A DNA stretch of 64,000 bases from an uncultured delta proteobacterium (lineage in GTDB: Bacteria > Desulfobacterota > Desulfobulbia > Desulfobulbales > Desulfocapsaceae): the NCBI GenBank assembly GCA_903875445.1, contig CAIQWD010000100.1:30742-94741 (forward strand), read 5' to 3'. This document shows positions 29,127 through 36,613 of this stretch, piece by piece. The position numbers were made by a program, and so were the translations under genes. The stretch's first letter is position 1, and each line of letters starts with the position of its first letter. A model generated the notes under the pieces. That model searched no databases and had not been told where the DNA came from. It saw only the letters and a list, made by a program, of their open reading frames with translations.

Positions 29127-29197
29127 ACGAAAAGATTGAAGATCAAGGCGGTATCCAGGCCTGTCAGGCCGGTGACTGCTGCTATAAGGAGTTTCCA

Positions 29198-31552
29198 GTG
29201 ACTACAACGGTTGTAAAAGGTCAGAACGAAAAAGGTCAGCGTCTCCGCTCGATGGAATTCGAGAAGCTGGTGCGGCAGGCTGCCGCCTCATCCGCCGACC
29301 TGCTGCTTGAGACGTACGGCCAACATAATATCGGCATCCGCCTGCAACGGCAAGACGGCCTGAAGATTACCGTCAAGGGACCGTCCGGCCAGAGGCTCGG
29401 TTGCATGGGGATGCCCGGCACCACCATAATCTGCGAGGGTGCCACCTCCGATGATGTCGGCTATCTCAACATCGGGGCGGAAATTGCGGTTCTCGGCGAT
29501 GCCACCAACGGCGCCTGCAATGCCATGGCCAACGGCAAGGTATTTATCGGCGGCTCCATCGGCGCTCGCGGTCTCAGCATGACCAAGTGGAACCCGGAAT
29601 ACACGAGGCCGGAGTTGTGGGTTCTCGGCTCCGTCGGCGACTCCTTTGCCGAGTTCAACTGCGGCGGAGTGGCGGTGGTTTGCGGTCATAATCCGAAGAA
29701 TCCCGCCAACGTGCTCGGCTATCGCCCCTGTGTCGGCATGGTCGGTGGCACCATCTATTTCCGCGGCAAGATCGACAACTCCTACCCGAAAACCAATGCC
29801 AAACTCATTGCCCCAAGCGATGAGCAATGGCAATGGCTGACCAAGAATATCACCGGTTTTCTCGAAAAAATCCGCAAGCCCGAACTGCACGCGACCCTCA
29901 CCATCAGGGAAGAATGGCATATCCTCATGCCCATTACTCCGCAGGAAAGGGCGCTGATGTTTTCCGGCCCCATGCCGATGGCCGAATTCCGCAACGAGCA
30001 TTGGAACAAGGCCTTTGGCGGCGACCCCCTGCGCGATCTTGCGCCGGGTCTCGATCGCAGCCGCATCGATGTCATTGTCAGCGGCGAGCTGCGCCGCAAG
30101 AAACCCTACTGGGCCAATTGCGAATCGGCGGCACCGTGTACCTACTACTGCCCGGTGCATATCCCCACCGTCGACAGGTTGCGGCTCATTCGCGAAGGGC
30201 GGATCGAAGAGGCCTACCAGCTCATCCTCCGCTATACTCCGCTGCCCGCCTCGGTGTGCGGCGCGGTCTGTCCCAATCTGTGTATGGAAAACTGCTCCCG
30301 TGCAGGCGTTGATGAACCCATTGATATGCAGATTCTCGGCCGGGCGGTAAATACCCTTGAGCCCCCGGCAGTTGCCCCATCACTAGGTAAAAAGGTGGCC
30401 GTCATCGGCGGCGGACCGGCCGGCATGAACGTTGCCTGGCAGCTGGCCCTGGCCGGGATTGAAGCGCATATCTTTGAACAGGATGAAAAAATCGGCGGCA
30501 AACTCGCCCAAGTGATACCCTGGGAGCGTCTCTCCCAGGCGATCTGGGACCAGGAGGTGAAAAGATTCCTGGCCACGCCGAATATCAGCGCCAGCCTTGG
30601 CGTAACGATGACCAAGGAAAAATTTGCGGCTCTCCAGAAAAATTACGATTATGTCGTTATCGCCGTGGGAACCCACACCCCGCGCCGGTTGCAATTCCCC
30701 GGCAACGAAAAGGTGCTTGCCGCCCTCGACTTCCTGAAGGGGGCCAAGAGCAAAAAGCCACCGGCCGTCGGTAAAGAGGTGGTGGTCATCGGCGCCGGCA
30801 ATGTCGGCTGCGACGTCGCCTGTGAGGCCTACCGGCTGGGAGCTGAAAAAGTCACTCTGGTCGATATCCAAAAGCCGCTGGCCTTCGGCAAGGAAAAAGT
30901 TGCCGCCGAGGCACTGGGCGCCCAGTTCCGCTGGCCGGTGTCGACCCGGGAAGTGACCGATGCGGGGCTTGTTACCAATACTGGGGAAGTTATTCCGGCC
31001 GACACGGTCATCATCTCCATCGGCGATGTCCCGGCCTTGTCCTTTCTGCCCGAATCGGTTGAAACCGTCACCGTCGGCGGAGCCGCCTGGATTGCCACGG
31101 ACAAGGCCCATGTCACCTCCGACAGCCGGATCCTCGCGGTAGGCGATGTCGAAAGACCGGGCCTTGCCACCAACGCCCTTGGTGCCGGCAAGACCGCCGC
31201 CGAATACATTATCGCCCACTGCAAAGGACTGGAATGGAAACCTTTTGCGCAGCAGGTTATTCCGCAAAAGGCTCTGACCATAGCCCATTATATCCCGGTT
31301 GCCGTCGGCAGTACGCAACAGGATCAGGCAAATCGCTGTCTCTCCTGTGCCTCCTGCCGCGACTGCCACCTCTGCGAGACCATCTGTCCCACCGGGGCAA
31401 TCAGTCGTCGAGAGATCGTCACCTCAATGGGCGACGAGCAATTTTCCCTGAGAACGGCCTATGAGTATGTGTCCGATGATAACAAGTGTATTGCCTGCGG
31501 TTTCTGCGCCGACACCTGTCCCTGTGGGATCTGGGCAATGAACGCTTTTTAG
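29198..31552 (+). CDS. fusion of GltB GXGXG domain, GltD-like oxidoreductase and ferredoxin
   Basis: A 784-residue three-part protein. Residues about 20-260 form the GXGXG beta-helix normally at the C-terminus of GltB. Residues about 300-680 are a GltD-like FAD/NAD(P)H oxidoreductase with an N-terminal Fe-S region (CTYYCPVHIP, CGAVCPNLCMENC) and two nucleotide-binding motifs (IGGGPAGMNVAW and VIGAGNVGCDVA). The last 80 residues carry ferredoxin motifs (CLSCASCRDCHLCETICP and CIACGFCADTCPCG). The start is GTG with AAGGAG seven bases before it. Electrons may come from NAD(P)H or reduced ferredoxin. A repeat element and a terminator follow the stop. Confidence 0.93.
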   Translation: MTTTVVKGQNEKGQRLRSMEFEKLVRQAAASSADLLLETYGQHNIGIRLQRQDGLKITVKGPSGQRLGCMGMPGTTIICEGATSDDVGYLNIGAEIAVLGDATNGACNAMANGKVFIGGSIGARGLSMTKWNPEYTRPELWVLGSVGDSFAEFNCGGVAVVCGHNPKNPANVLGYRPCVGMVGGTIYFRGKIDNSYPKTNAKLIAPSDEQWQWLTKNITGFLEKIRKPELHATLTIREEWHILMPITPQERALMFSGPMPMAEFRNEHWNKAFGGDPLRDLAPGLDRSRIDVIVSGELRRKKPYWANCESAAPCTYYCPVHIPTVDRLRLIREGRIEEAYQLILRYTPLPASVCGAVCPNLCMENCSRAGVDEPIDMQILGRAVNTLEPPAVAPSLGKKVAVIGGGPAGMNVAWQLALAGIEAHIFEQDEKIGGKLAQVIPWERLSQAIWDQEVKRFLATPNISASLGVTMTKEKFAALQKNYDYVVIAVGTHTPRRLQFPGNEKVLAALDFLKGAKSKKPPAVGKEVVVIGAGNVGCDVACEAYRLGAEKVTLVDIQKPLAFGKEKVAAEALGAQFRWPVSTREVTDAGLVTNTGEVIPADTVIISIGDVPALSFLPESVETVTVGGAAWIATDKAHVTSDSRILAVGDVERPGLATNALGAGKTAAEYIIAHCKGLEWKPFAQQVIPQKALTIAHYIPVAVGSTQQDQANRCLSCASCRDCHLCETICPTGAISRREIVTSMGDEQFSLRTAYEYVSDDNKCIACGFCADTCPCGIWAMNAF

Positions 31553-31623
31553 TACCTTAGAAATTCTTTTCTTGTTTTTTAAGAAAGAATTTCGTGAAGG
31601 TACTTATCCCCCCTTGTGGGGGG
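31552..31623 (+). repeat. double-hairpin repeat family B, copy 1
   Basis: First hairpin 31552-31603: GTACCTT and AAATTC on the left, GAATTT and AAGGTAC on the right, with a T-rich loop. Second hairpin 31608-31623: CCCCCC TTGT GGGGGG, joined by TTAT. A second copy in the opposite orientation lies at 42994-43063. It starts at the last base of the upstream gene. Confidence 0.85.
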
Positions 31624-31653
31624 TTAGAGCCGTTCGAATCAAAGAGAGGACGG

Positions 31654-31688
31654 AAAGCGCTTCAGCCGGTTGGTTGAAGCGCTTTTTT
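31654..31688 (+). terminator. Rho-independent terminator after the glutamate synthase operon
   Basis: A perfect 11-bp stem AAAGCGCTTCA/TGAAGCGCTTT (31654-31664 and 31675-31685) with a 10-nt loop, ending in a run of six T. It also separates the operon from the convergent small gene at 31695-31967. Confidence 0.88.
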
Positions 31689-31694
31689 ATCGGA

Positions 31695-31967
31695 TCATCT
31701 ACGGATCAAGCGGATAGTCACATCATATTTTGCGGTTTCGATATCGGCAGGAAGAAGGCTTGCATCCGGCACCATTATTGTCAGCACCCTGCCTTTTCGT
31801 GGATCGACGCCCTGCTTGGTACGCCTTTCTCGCCCGGATGGTCCGGCAATTCCCTTCCTGGGAGGGCGGACATGCAACAACTGGGCTTCGATAAAATTAC
31901 CGCCTTTTGCCGGTAATTTCTGAGCCTGCGACGGCAGGGGGGGAATGGAACCGATAATAATTTCCAT
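31695..31967 (-). CDS. small basic hypothetical protein
   Basis: A 90-residue frame preceded by a good ribosome binding site (AGAAGGAG, 9 bases before the ATG) and followed by the terminator at 31654-31688. I do not recognise the family. There is no signal peptide. The middle is rich in Arg, Lys, Gly and Pro, and the end (ADIETAKYDVTIRLIRR) looks like a beta strand or strands. It lies between two rightward genes and divergent from the FHA-phosphatase gene. Translation is plausible but not proven. Confidence 0.5.
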   Translation of the reverse strand: MEIIIGSIPPLPSQAQKLPAKGGNFIEAQLLHVRPPRKGIAGPSGRERRTKQGVDPRKGRVLTIMVPDASLLPADIETAKYDVTIRLIRR

Positions 31968-32082
31968 ATGCTACACTCCTTCTGTGACGGTTGTAGCAGT
32001 AGTAACCCATCTCCCCAAAAACATCAAGAAAAGTTATAATAGCAGCCAGTCATAAGCGACTGCCTCGTGCAAATGTGTGACC

Positions 32083-34164
32083 ATGACCGACCCCTTAAAA
32101 AAAATCCTCGAACCGATCAAGGAACTCCAGAATATTCGCGGTATCGATCTGCCCATCGGCCTGGAATTTCTGCAGCTCGTGGTAACCGGCCCGCCTGGTG
32201 CGGGAAAATCATATTATATTGAACAGATACGCGGATGGCCCAACGAAGGCTACCTCGATCTGACGCAGCGAAACTGGTGGAAAAATCAATCCCTGGTTTT
32301 TCGCCCGAGAGAAGTACACCTTGGCCTGCCTTTTCAGGGCATTGCCGAAGCGGTGACGGTATTCGACAAAGAATATTTGCGCTGCACCGCCCCACCGGCA
32401 ATAGATTATCCGCGAATTAAGCTCCCCCCGGCCAAGAAATATTTTATCCAAACCGATTGGCGCAACAGATATATTTTTGAATTTCTTATCCCCAGCCCCT
32501 CGACCATTTATGAGCAACGCCTGGCACGGCAGAGCGAGGGCTATTTCCCGGTAGACGACAACCTCAGCCTGGAAATGGTCAGGCAGCAGGTCGCCGTCTA
32601 CAAAGAAGTGGCACTCTATCTGCACCGGGCCGGGCTCAATGTCTACTTGCGGAAAAGCCTCGACAAGCCGCCGATGATCATCGCCGAGAAGGGTGTTGCC
32701 AGCGTCCCCCGCTGGACCCTTGATAAAAGCCCCCGCCGGCCAAGCCTGCGGACTGTTGCCGGCTGGAAATGGCTGGCCCTCAGCCGGTACCCGATTCGCT
32801 GGATCACCCTCGGCAGCGAGCCTCAGACCCTGGAGAGTGCCGGGCGTATCGCCCACGACGGCAAGAGTTTCGAACTCCTTCTCGGTGATACCCGCCTGCG
32901 TTTCCAGCCGGAAATACCTATCGGCAGCAAAAAACACACCAGCCGGAAAAACTGGATCATCAATAGCCACCAGGGCTGTTCGCACAGGACCATCAGTGGC
33001 TTCCTCCGCCTCCGCGTCGGGGAAACGATTGTCATTGGTCGAAACCATAAGGAGTTTTGCCAGCTCTTTCAGTTAACCGAAAATGTTGCCGATAAACACG
33101 TCAGCGTGACCAACCGCAAAGGCGATCTCATCCTCACGCCTCTGGTCGGCGACCAACCGACACAGGTACAAAGACTCGATGATCTCGACTATCGAGAACA
33201 GCTGGAGCGCGGCCGCCATAAGGCCTTGCTGGAGATTGGCAGGCTCTATGGCCAAACACTCCGACCTCTGGCACCGGACTTGGCTCTAGCGACGCTTAAG
33301 CAAGTAAACGCCCTCCTTGCCGAAGAGCCTTACCGCCCGAAAAACCTCCAGGGACAACCGGGCGGACTGGTAGAGATACCGGCCGATGCCACCCCGGTAA
33401 TCGTCGGCGATCTGCATGCCCAGGTCAACAATCTCCTGAAGATACTCAGCGAGAACTGCCTGCTCGATTGTCTTAGAATGAAAACCGCCACCCTCATCAT
33501 TCTCGGGGATGCGGTACATTCGGAAATGATCCATGAAACCGCAAAATTCGAAACCTCGATGCTCATCATGGATCTGATTTTCCGGTTGAAACTGATCTAT
33601 CCCGGCAATTTATTCTATATCCGCGGCAACCACGACAGCTTTGATCCGGAAATCGACAAAAACGGGGTTCTTCAGGGAATTCTCTGGCGGGAGGCGCTGC
33701 TCAGGCAACGCGGCGAGGCATATGTCCGGGAGATGCAAACTTTTTATGATGCCCTGCCTTACGTTATTCGCTCGGACAGCTTTCTTGCCTGCCATGCCGG
33801 ACCGCCAAGGGCGACAATCGGCAGAAACGATCTTATCAATATCGCCGGTAATCCGAACCTGGCGATCGAGCTTGTGACCACGCGCATGCAACAGCCGAAT
33901 CATCCGGGAGGCTACACCAAGGGCGATGTCAAGAGGCTGCGAAAAGGTCTTGAACTGCCGCCGAAAACCCGGTTCATCGTCGGCCACACTCCCATGGACC
34001 CCTTCGGCAGCTTCTGGCTGCATGCCGGTTCCATCAAGAATCATCACATCATCTACAGCGCCCATACCGAGGGGCCAAGCATCATCATTCGTACCGGGGA
34101 TACCTTCAATCCGATCACTTTTCCGGCGGAATCCCTGACCGATATCATCAATGATTTGATGTAA
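32083..34164 (+). CDS. P-loop NTPase / FHA / PPP-type phosphatase fusion
   Basis: About 693 residues with three recognisable parts. A P-loop GPPGAGKS at about residues 36-43 opens an AAA- or kinase-like NTPase domain. At about 305-370 the sequence RVGETIVIGRNHK ... KHVSVTNRKGDLILTPL resembles a forkhead-associated (phosphothreonine-binding) domain. From about 440 a PPP-family metallophosphatase follows, with GDLHAQ (canonical GDxHG), GDAVHS (GDxxDR), RGNHD and GHTP (about 633). The metal ligands are largely kept. The likely role is a signalling phosphatase acting on phosphoproteins or nucleic acid ends; substrate and partners are unknown. The start is ambiguous: GTG at 32077 or ATG at 32083, neither with a strong ribosome binding site. 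Confidence 0.8.
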   Translation: MTDPLKKILEPIKELQNIRGIDLPIGLEFLQLVVTGPPGAGKSYYIEQIRGWPNEGYLDLTQRNWWKNQSLVFRPREVHLGLPFQGIAEAVTVFDKEYLRCTAPPAIDYPRIKLPPAKKYFIQTDWRNRYIFEFLIPSPSTIYEQRLARQSEGYFPVDDNLSLEMVRQQVAVYKEVALYLHRAGLNVYLRKSLDKPPMIIAEKGVASVPRWTLDKSPRRPSLRTVAGWKWLALSRYPIRWITLGSEPQTLESAGRIAHDGKSFELLLGDTRLRFQPEIPIGSKKHTSRKNWIINSHQGCSHRTISGFLRLRVGETIVIGRNHKEFCQLFQLTENVADKHVSVTNRKGDLILTPLVGDQPTQVQRLDDLDYREQLERGRHKALLEIGRLYGQTLRPLAPDLALATLKQVNALLAEEPYRPKNLQGQPGGLVEIPADATPVIVGDLHAQVNNLLKILSENCLLDCLRMKTATLIILGDAVHSEMIHETAKFETSMLIMDLIFRLKLIYPGNLFYIRGNHDSFDPEIDKNGVLQGILWREALLRQRGEAYVREMQTFYDALPYVIRSDSFLACHAGPPRATIGRNDLINIAGNPNLAIELVTTRMQQPNHPGGYTKGDVKRLRKGLELPPKTRFIVGHTPMDPFGSFWLHAGSIKNHHIIYSAHTEGPSIIIRTGDTFNPITFPAESLTDIINDLM

Positions 34165-34318
34165 AAACAACCTCTTGCATGCGTATCTCTGGTGCAAACC
34201 CGAGGGGGGCTCCGCATTATAAGAAGATTAAATAATCTGTTTTGTTTGACAGGATTCACCCATTCACTGGCGAAACTTTCTCGGAAATGTGTTATTGTAA
34301 GAACAGGAGGATATGCCG

Positions 34319-34528
34319 ATGATAAGAGAACAACAAATCAGCCATAATTTAAAGGCCGTTGCGAATGCCGTGGCGCAGCAAACGCTTGAAGGCTTGGAAG
34401 TCCCGCCGGATGTTGTCGAAGAGATGAGACGAGCCGCTAGGGGCGAAATTAAGATCGAAGAAGGCATCCGCAACACAATCCGCAGGTTCACGCATGTCAA
34501 AGTACGAGGGGAACGATCATTACCTTGA
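34319..34528 (+). CDS. VbhA-like antitoxin of the Fic module
   Basis: A 69-residue helical protein directly before fic. The ATG at 34319 lies 8 bases after AGGAGG; the ATG at 34313 is too close to it. In class I Fic modules the antitoxin inserts a helix with the motif (S/T)xxxE(G/N) into the toxin active site. Here the helix reads QQTLEG, with Glu24 and Gly25 at the expected places but Gln at the position normally Ser/Thr. Later sequence (VPPDVVEEMRRAARGEI) fits the VbhA family. It overlaps the fic start by 35 bp, so the antitoxin is translated first. Confidence 0.75.
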   Translation: MIREQQISHNLKAVANAVAQQTLEGLEVPPDVVEEMRRAARGEIKIEEGIRNTIRRFTHVKVRGERSLP

Positions 34529-35189
34529 TACCGAAACAGGCATTCTCAAGAATAAGCTCGGCATTGGGGATGAGGATGAGCTAAAGGAGGCCGAGGCCTC
34601 TTTGTTGGCTTGGCGTAGTTTCCAGCTTGCTGAAAATCCAATCGAAGGTCGTTTTGACCTTGACCACCTTAAGGCGATTCACAAGCACCTGTTTTGTGAC
34701 GTGTACGAATGGGCGGGGGAACTCCGAAATATCGACCTTTCCAAAGAAAACAGTTATTTTGCCAACCATAAACATATTGTCAGTGCGGCACGCCCGGTGT
34801 TCGAAAAGTTGGCCGAGGAAGGTTTTCTGCAAGGATTGGATGCTGCCGCGTTCAGTACACGGGCGGCCCATTATCTTGGAGAGATCAACGCACTTCACCC
34901 TTTCCGTGAAGGGAACAGTAGGGCACAACGAGAATTCATCAATCACTTGGCATTCAGAAATGGCTACTTCATCGAATGGAAAAACATAAGCCAAGATGAC
35001 ATGATGCAGGCTTCAATAGAGTCCTTCCATCGCGCCGACTACACAGTTTTTGATGTGGGATTTTTGTGTGACGGCAATTTCAAGGTTTTCTCAAGAAATA
35101 ATGATTTATTGCGAAAATACTTTGCACATTGTAGGTTTTTTGAAGAATATTTGCCGCACCCCCTCAAGCGAGCCGTTAGGTCAAAGTAA
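34494..35189 (+). CDS. fic: Fic/DOC family AMP-transferase toxin
   Basis: A 231-residue Fic protein that probably transfers AMP to a target protein. The catalytic motif HPFREGNSR (about residues 140-148) fits HPFx(D/E)GN(G/K)R, with His as the active base. The upstream KAIHKHLFCDVYEWAGELRN is the typical Fic N-terminal stretch. No inhibitory helix is seen in the protein itself, in line with a separate antitoxin. The last five codons (GTT AGG TCA AAG TAA) cross the left boundary of an integron-type gene cassette at 35175/35176, so the present C-terminus RSK is likely not the ancestral one. Confidence 0.9.
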   Translation: MSKYEGNDHYLDTETGILKNKLGIGDEDELKEAEASLLAWRSFQLAENPIEGRFDLDHLKAIHKHLFCDVYEWAGELRNIDLSKENSYFANHKHIVSAARPVFEKLAEEGFLQGLDAAAFSTRAAHYLGEINALHPFREGNSRAQREFINHLAFRNGYFIEWKNISQDDMMQASIESFHRADYTVFDVGFLCDGNFKVFSRNNDLLRKYFAHCRFFEEYLPHPLKRAVRSK

Positions 35190-35880
35190 CAATATACGCT
35201 GAAGGCTATCAACTGTGAAAACCCCAATCTATATAGACAGCTGTGCCTGGAATTATCTCCACGATAACTGCATAGATTTGGTGAAAGAGTTACCATCGGA
35301 CCAGTACGCTATATACATGACACGGGAAGTTGAAATTGAAATTGACAGTATTCCAGACGAGGCTAAATCTGGCGGAGTTGATAAGAGATCGTTAAAGAAT
35401 TACATTCAAAGAAACGTGAGCCGACTGCCTGTTAGCACAACATGCATTTTTGGCTTCGAAACCATGGAACCGGACGACACGCCCTCTAAGACGCAGGTTT
35501 ACGGTGGTTTTAATGTGGGTACGTTTGAGTCAAAAGAGGATCAAGCATTTTACGCATCTCCTGAAATCAAAAAGCAATTGCTCGGTAAGTCCAAAGCTGG
35601 TTCAGGGTTAGGCAAGAACGAAGCTGATGCGTCTTTAGCGGTTCGTGCGAGGGATGCTGTCGTTTTGACAAACGAGAGGCCGGAAAAAGCGGGGCCATTA
35701 AAAAGTGCGGCAAAACGCGGTGACAAGGTGGTCTATCTTGCAGCCCAGGTTGAGCCGAGCGGTCTTTCGCTGGGGCAATTTCTAGCAACAATGTTAGATA
35801 CCTAACAAGTCAACAAACCTGACCGGAATAAAACGCGTTCTTAAAGAGGGCCACACCTCGGCCGGTAGGTTGTTTAACCG
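35176..35880 (+). mobile_element. integron gene cassette with PIN-like gene
   Basis: The cassette starts after G of GTTAGGT (35175-35181, matching GTTRRRY), contains one gene, and ends with an attC whose R'' box ACCTAAC (35800-35806) is the exact reverse complement of GTTAGGT. This match is expected only for a cassette that was once circular. The right junction is GTTAGCG (35880-35886), not a consensus core, as expected for a secondary insertion site. No integrase gene is in the window. Confidence 0.78.
35215..35805 (+). CDS. PIN-like domain protein, cassette-borne
   Basis: A 196-residue protein beginning IYIDSCAWNYL, which fits the first strand and first catalytic Asp of PIN-domain nucleases. 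Further acidic positions occur in EVEIEID, in KNEADASLAVRARD and in VVLTNE, the usual order of PIN active-site strands. PIN proteins are mostly RNases and often toxins; no antitoxin is present in the cassette. The start is GTG, preceded by GAAGG at 9 bases. The stop TAA overlaps the attC R'' box, a common feature of cassette genes. Exact family is uncertain. Confidence 0.65.
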   Translation: MKTPIYIDSCAWNYLHDNCIDLVKELPSDQYAIYMTREVEIEIDSIPDEAKSGGVDKRSLKNYIQRNVSRLPVSTTCIFGFETMEPDDTPSKTQVYGGFNVGTFESKEDQAFYASPEIKKQLLGKSKAGSGLGKNEADASLAVRARDAVVLTNERPEKAGPLKSAAKRGDKVVYLAAQVEPSGLSLGQFLATMLDT

Positions 35881-35886
35881 TTAGCG
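35800..35886 (+). other. attC recombination site
   Basis: An 87-bp imperfect palindrome. Outer boxes are ACCTAAC (R'') and GTTAGCG (R'). Inner arms CAACAAACCTGACCGG and CCGGTAGGTTGTTT pair with a few unpaired (extrahelical) bases, the hallmark of folded attC sites recognised by integron integrases. The central part is not conserved, as usual. Confidence 0.8.
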
Positions 35887-35905
35887 CAATTTACTCGGAA
35901 CCAAT

Positions 35906-36490
35906 ATGAGCGATGATATCCAAAAATTCACTATGGCTTTATTTGCTAGGCTGTCAAAACTCGACCTTCTTTTATTGCAGTGCCAACAACTCTACTCTAG
36001 CAAGGAAACTGTCTCAGTTCTAAATGATACGGCAGGTCTTTTTTTTAGCATTATTCAAGAGCAGCTAATGGATTCTATATTGCTTGGAATTAGCAATATT
36101 ACTGATGCTGAGAAAATAACTGGAAAAAATAATTTGACCATAAAAAAATTGCCCGACATGATGCCAGATGAGTCATTAAAGGCTGAAGTTAAAGAGTGTT
36201 GTGAGAAGGCTGTTGAAAGCTCTTCATTTGTCAGAAGTCATAGAAACAAGCGAATCGCACACTTTGATGAAGTCTACCACCTAAGTTCAGTGCCAATAGT
36301 GCTAGATATTGCCACATTTCAAAAAGTTGAAAATGCTCTGGAAAATATACATTCTGTTCTTGATCTAGTTTCTACAAAATGTTTTTTCACCGGCTTAGAT
36401 CGGCAGTTTATAGGGTTAAGGGGTTCTGCCAATGAGCTAGTTGCAAAGCTAAAGTATCGCACTTGCACATCGTTCCAGCAGACCAGTTAA
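35906..36490 (+). CDS. HEPN-like (AbiU2-type) hypothetical protein
   Basis: A 194-residue helical protein, visibly more AT-rich than the neighbouring housekeeping genes. RSHRNKRIAHFDE at about residues 111-123 carries the R-N-x4-H pattern of HEPN RNases (Rx4-6H) and resembles the AbiU2-type HEPN proteins; this is an assignment by motif only. The ATG overlaps a TGA that would end the reconstructed ancestral fic frame if the cassette at 35176-35880 were absent. There is only a weak ribosome binding site (CGGAA), consistent with former translational coupling. No attC follows it. Confidence 0.65.
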   Translation: MSDDIQKFTMALFARLSKLDLLLLQCQQLYSSKETVSVLNDTAGLFFSIIQEQLMDSILLGISNITDAEKITGKNNLTIKKLPDMMPDESLKAEVKECCEKAVESSSFVRSHRNKRIAHFDEVYHLSSVPIVLDIATFQKVENALENIHSVLDLVSTKCFFTGLDRQFIGLRGSANELVAKLKYRTCTSFQQTS

Positions 36491-36613
36491 AGCGGGCAGC
36501 TGAACTTTACTTTATTGTTCCTTAGCTTGCCCCCCATTCAAACAAAATAATTCATTCTGTCTAATGTTTGTAAAGGTATTTGGATACCCGTAACCGGTTG
36601 GTCATACTGTCGA

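Noticed and set aside
31632..31641. GTTCGAATC resembling a tRNA T-loop
   Set aside because: Flanking bases do not form a T-stem or an acceptor stem; it lies between a repeat and a terminator.
36495..36532. Inverted repeat after the HEPN gene (GGGCAGCTGAAC ... GTTCCTTAGCTTGCCC), possible second attC
   Set aside because: The R'' box expected for a second cassette (CGCTAAC) is absent and no GTTRRRY core follows, so I do not call a second cassette.
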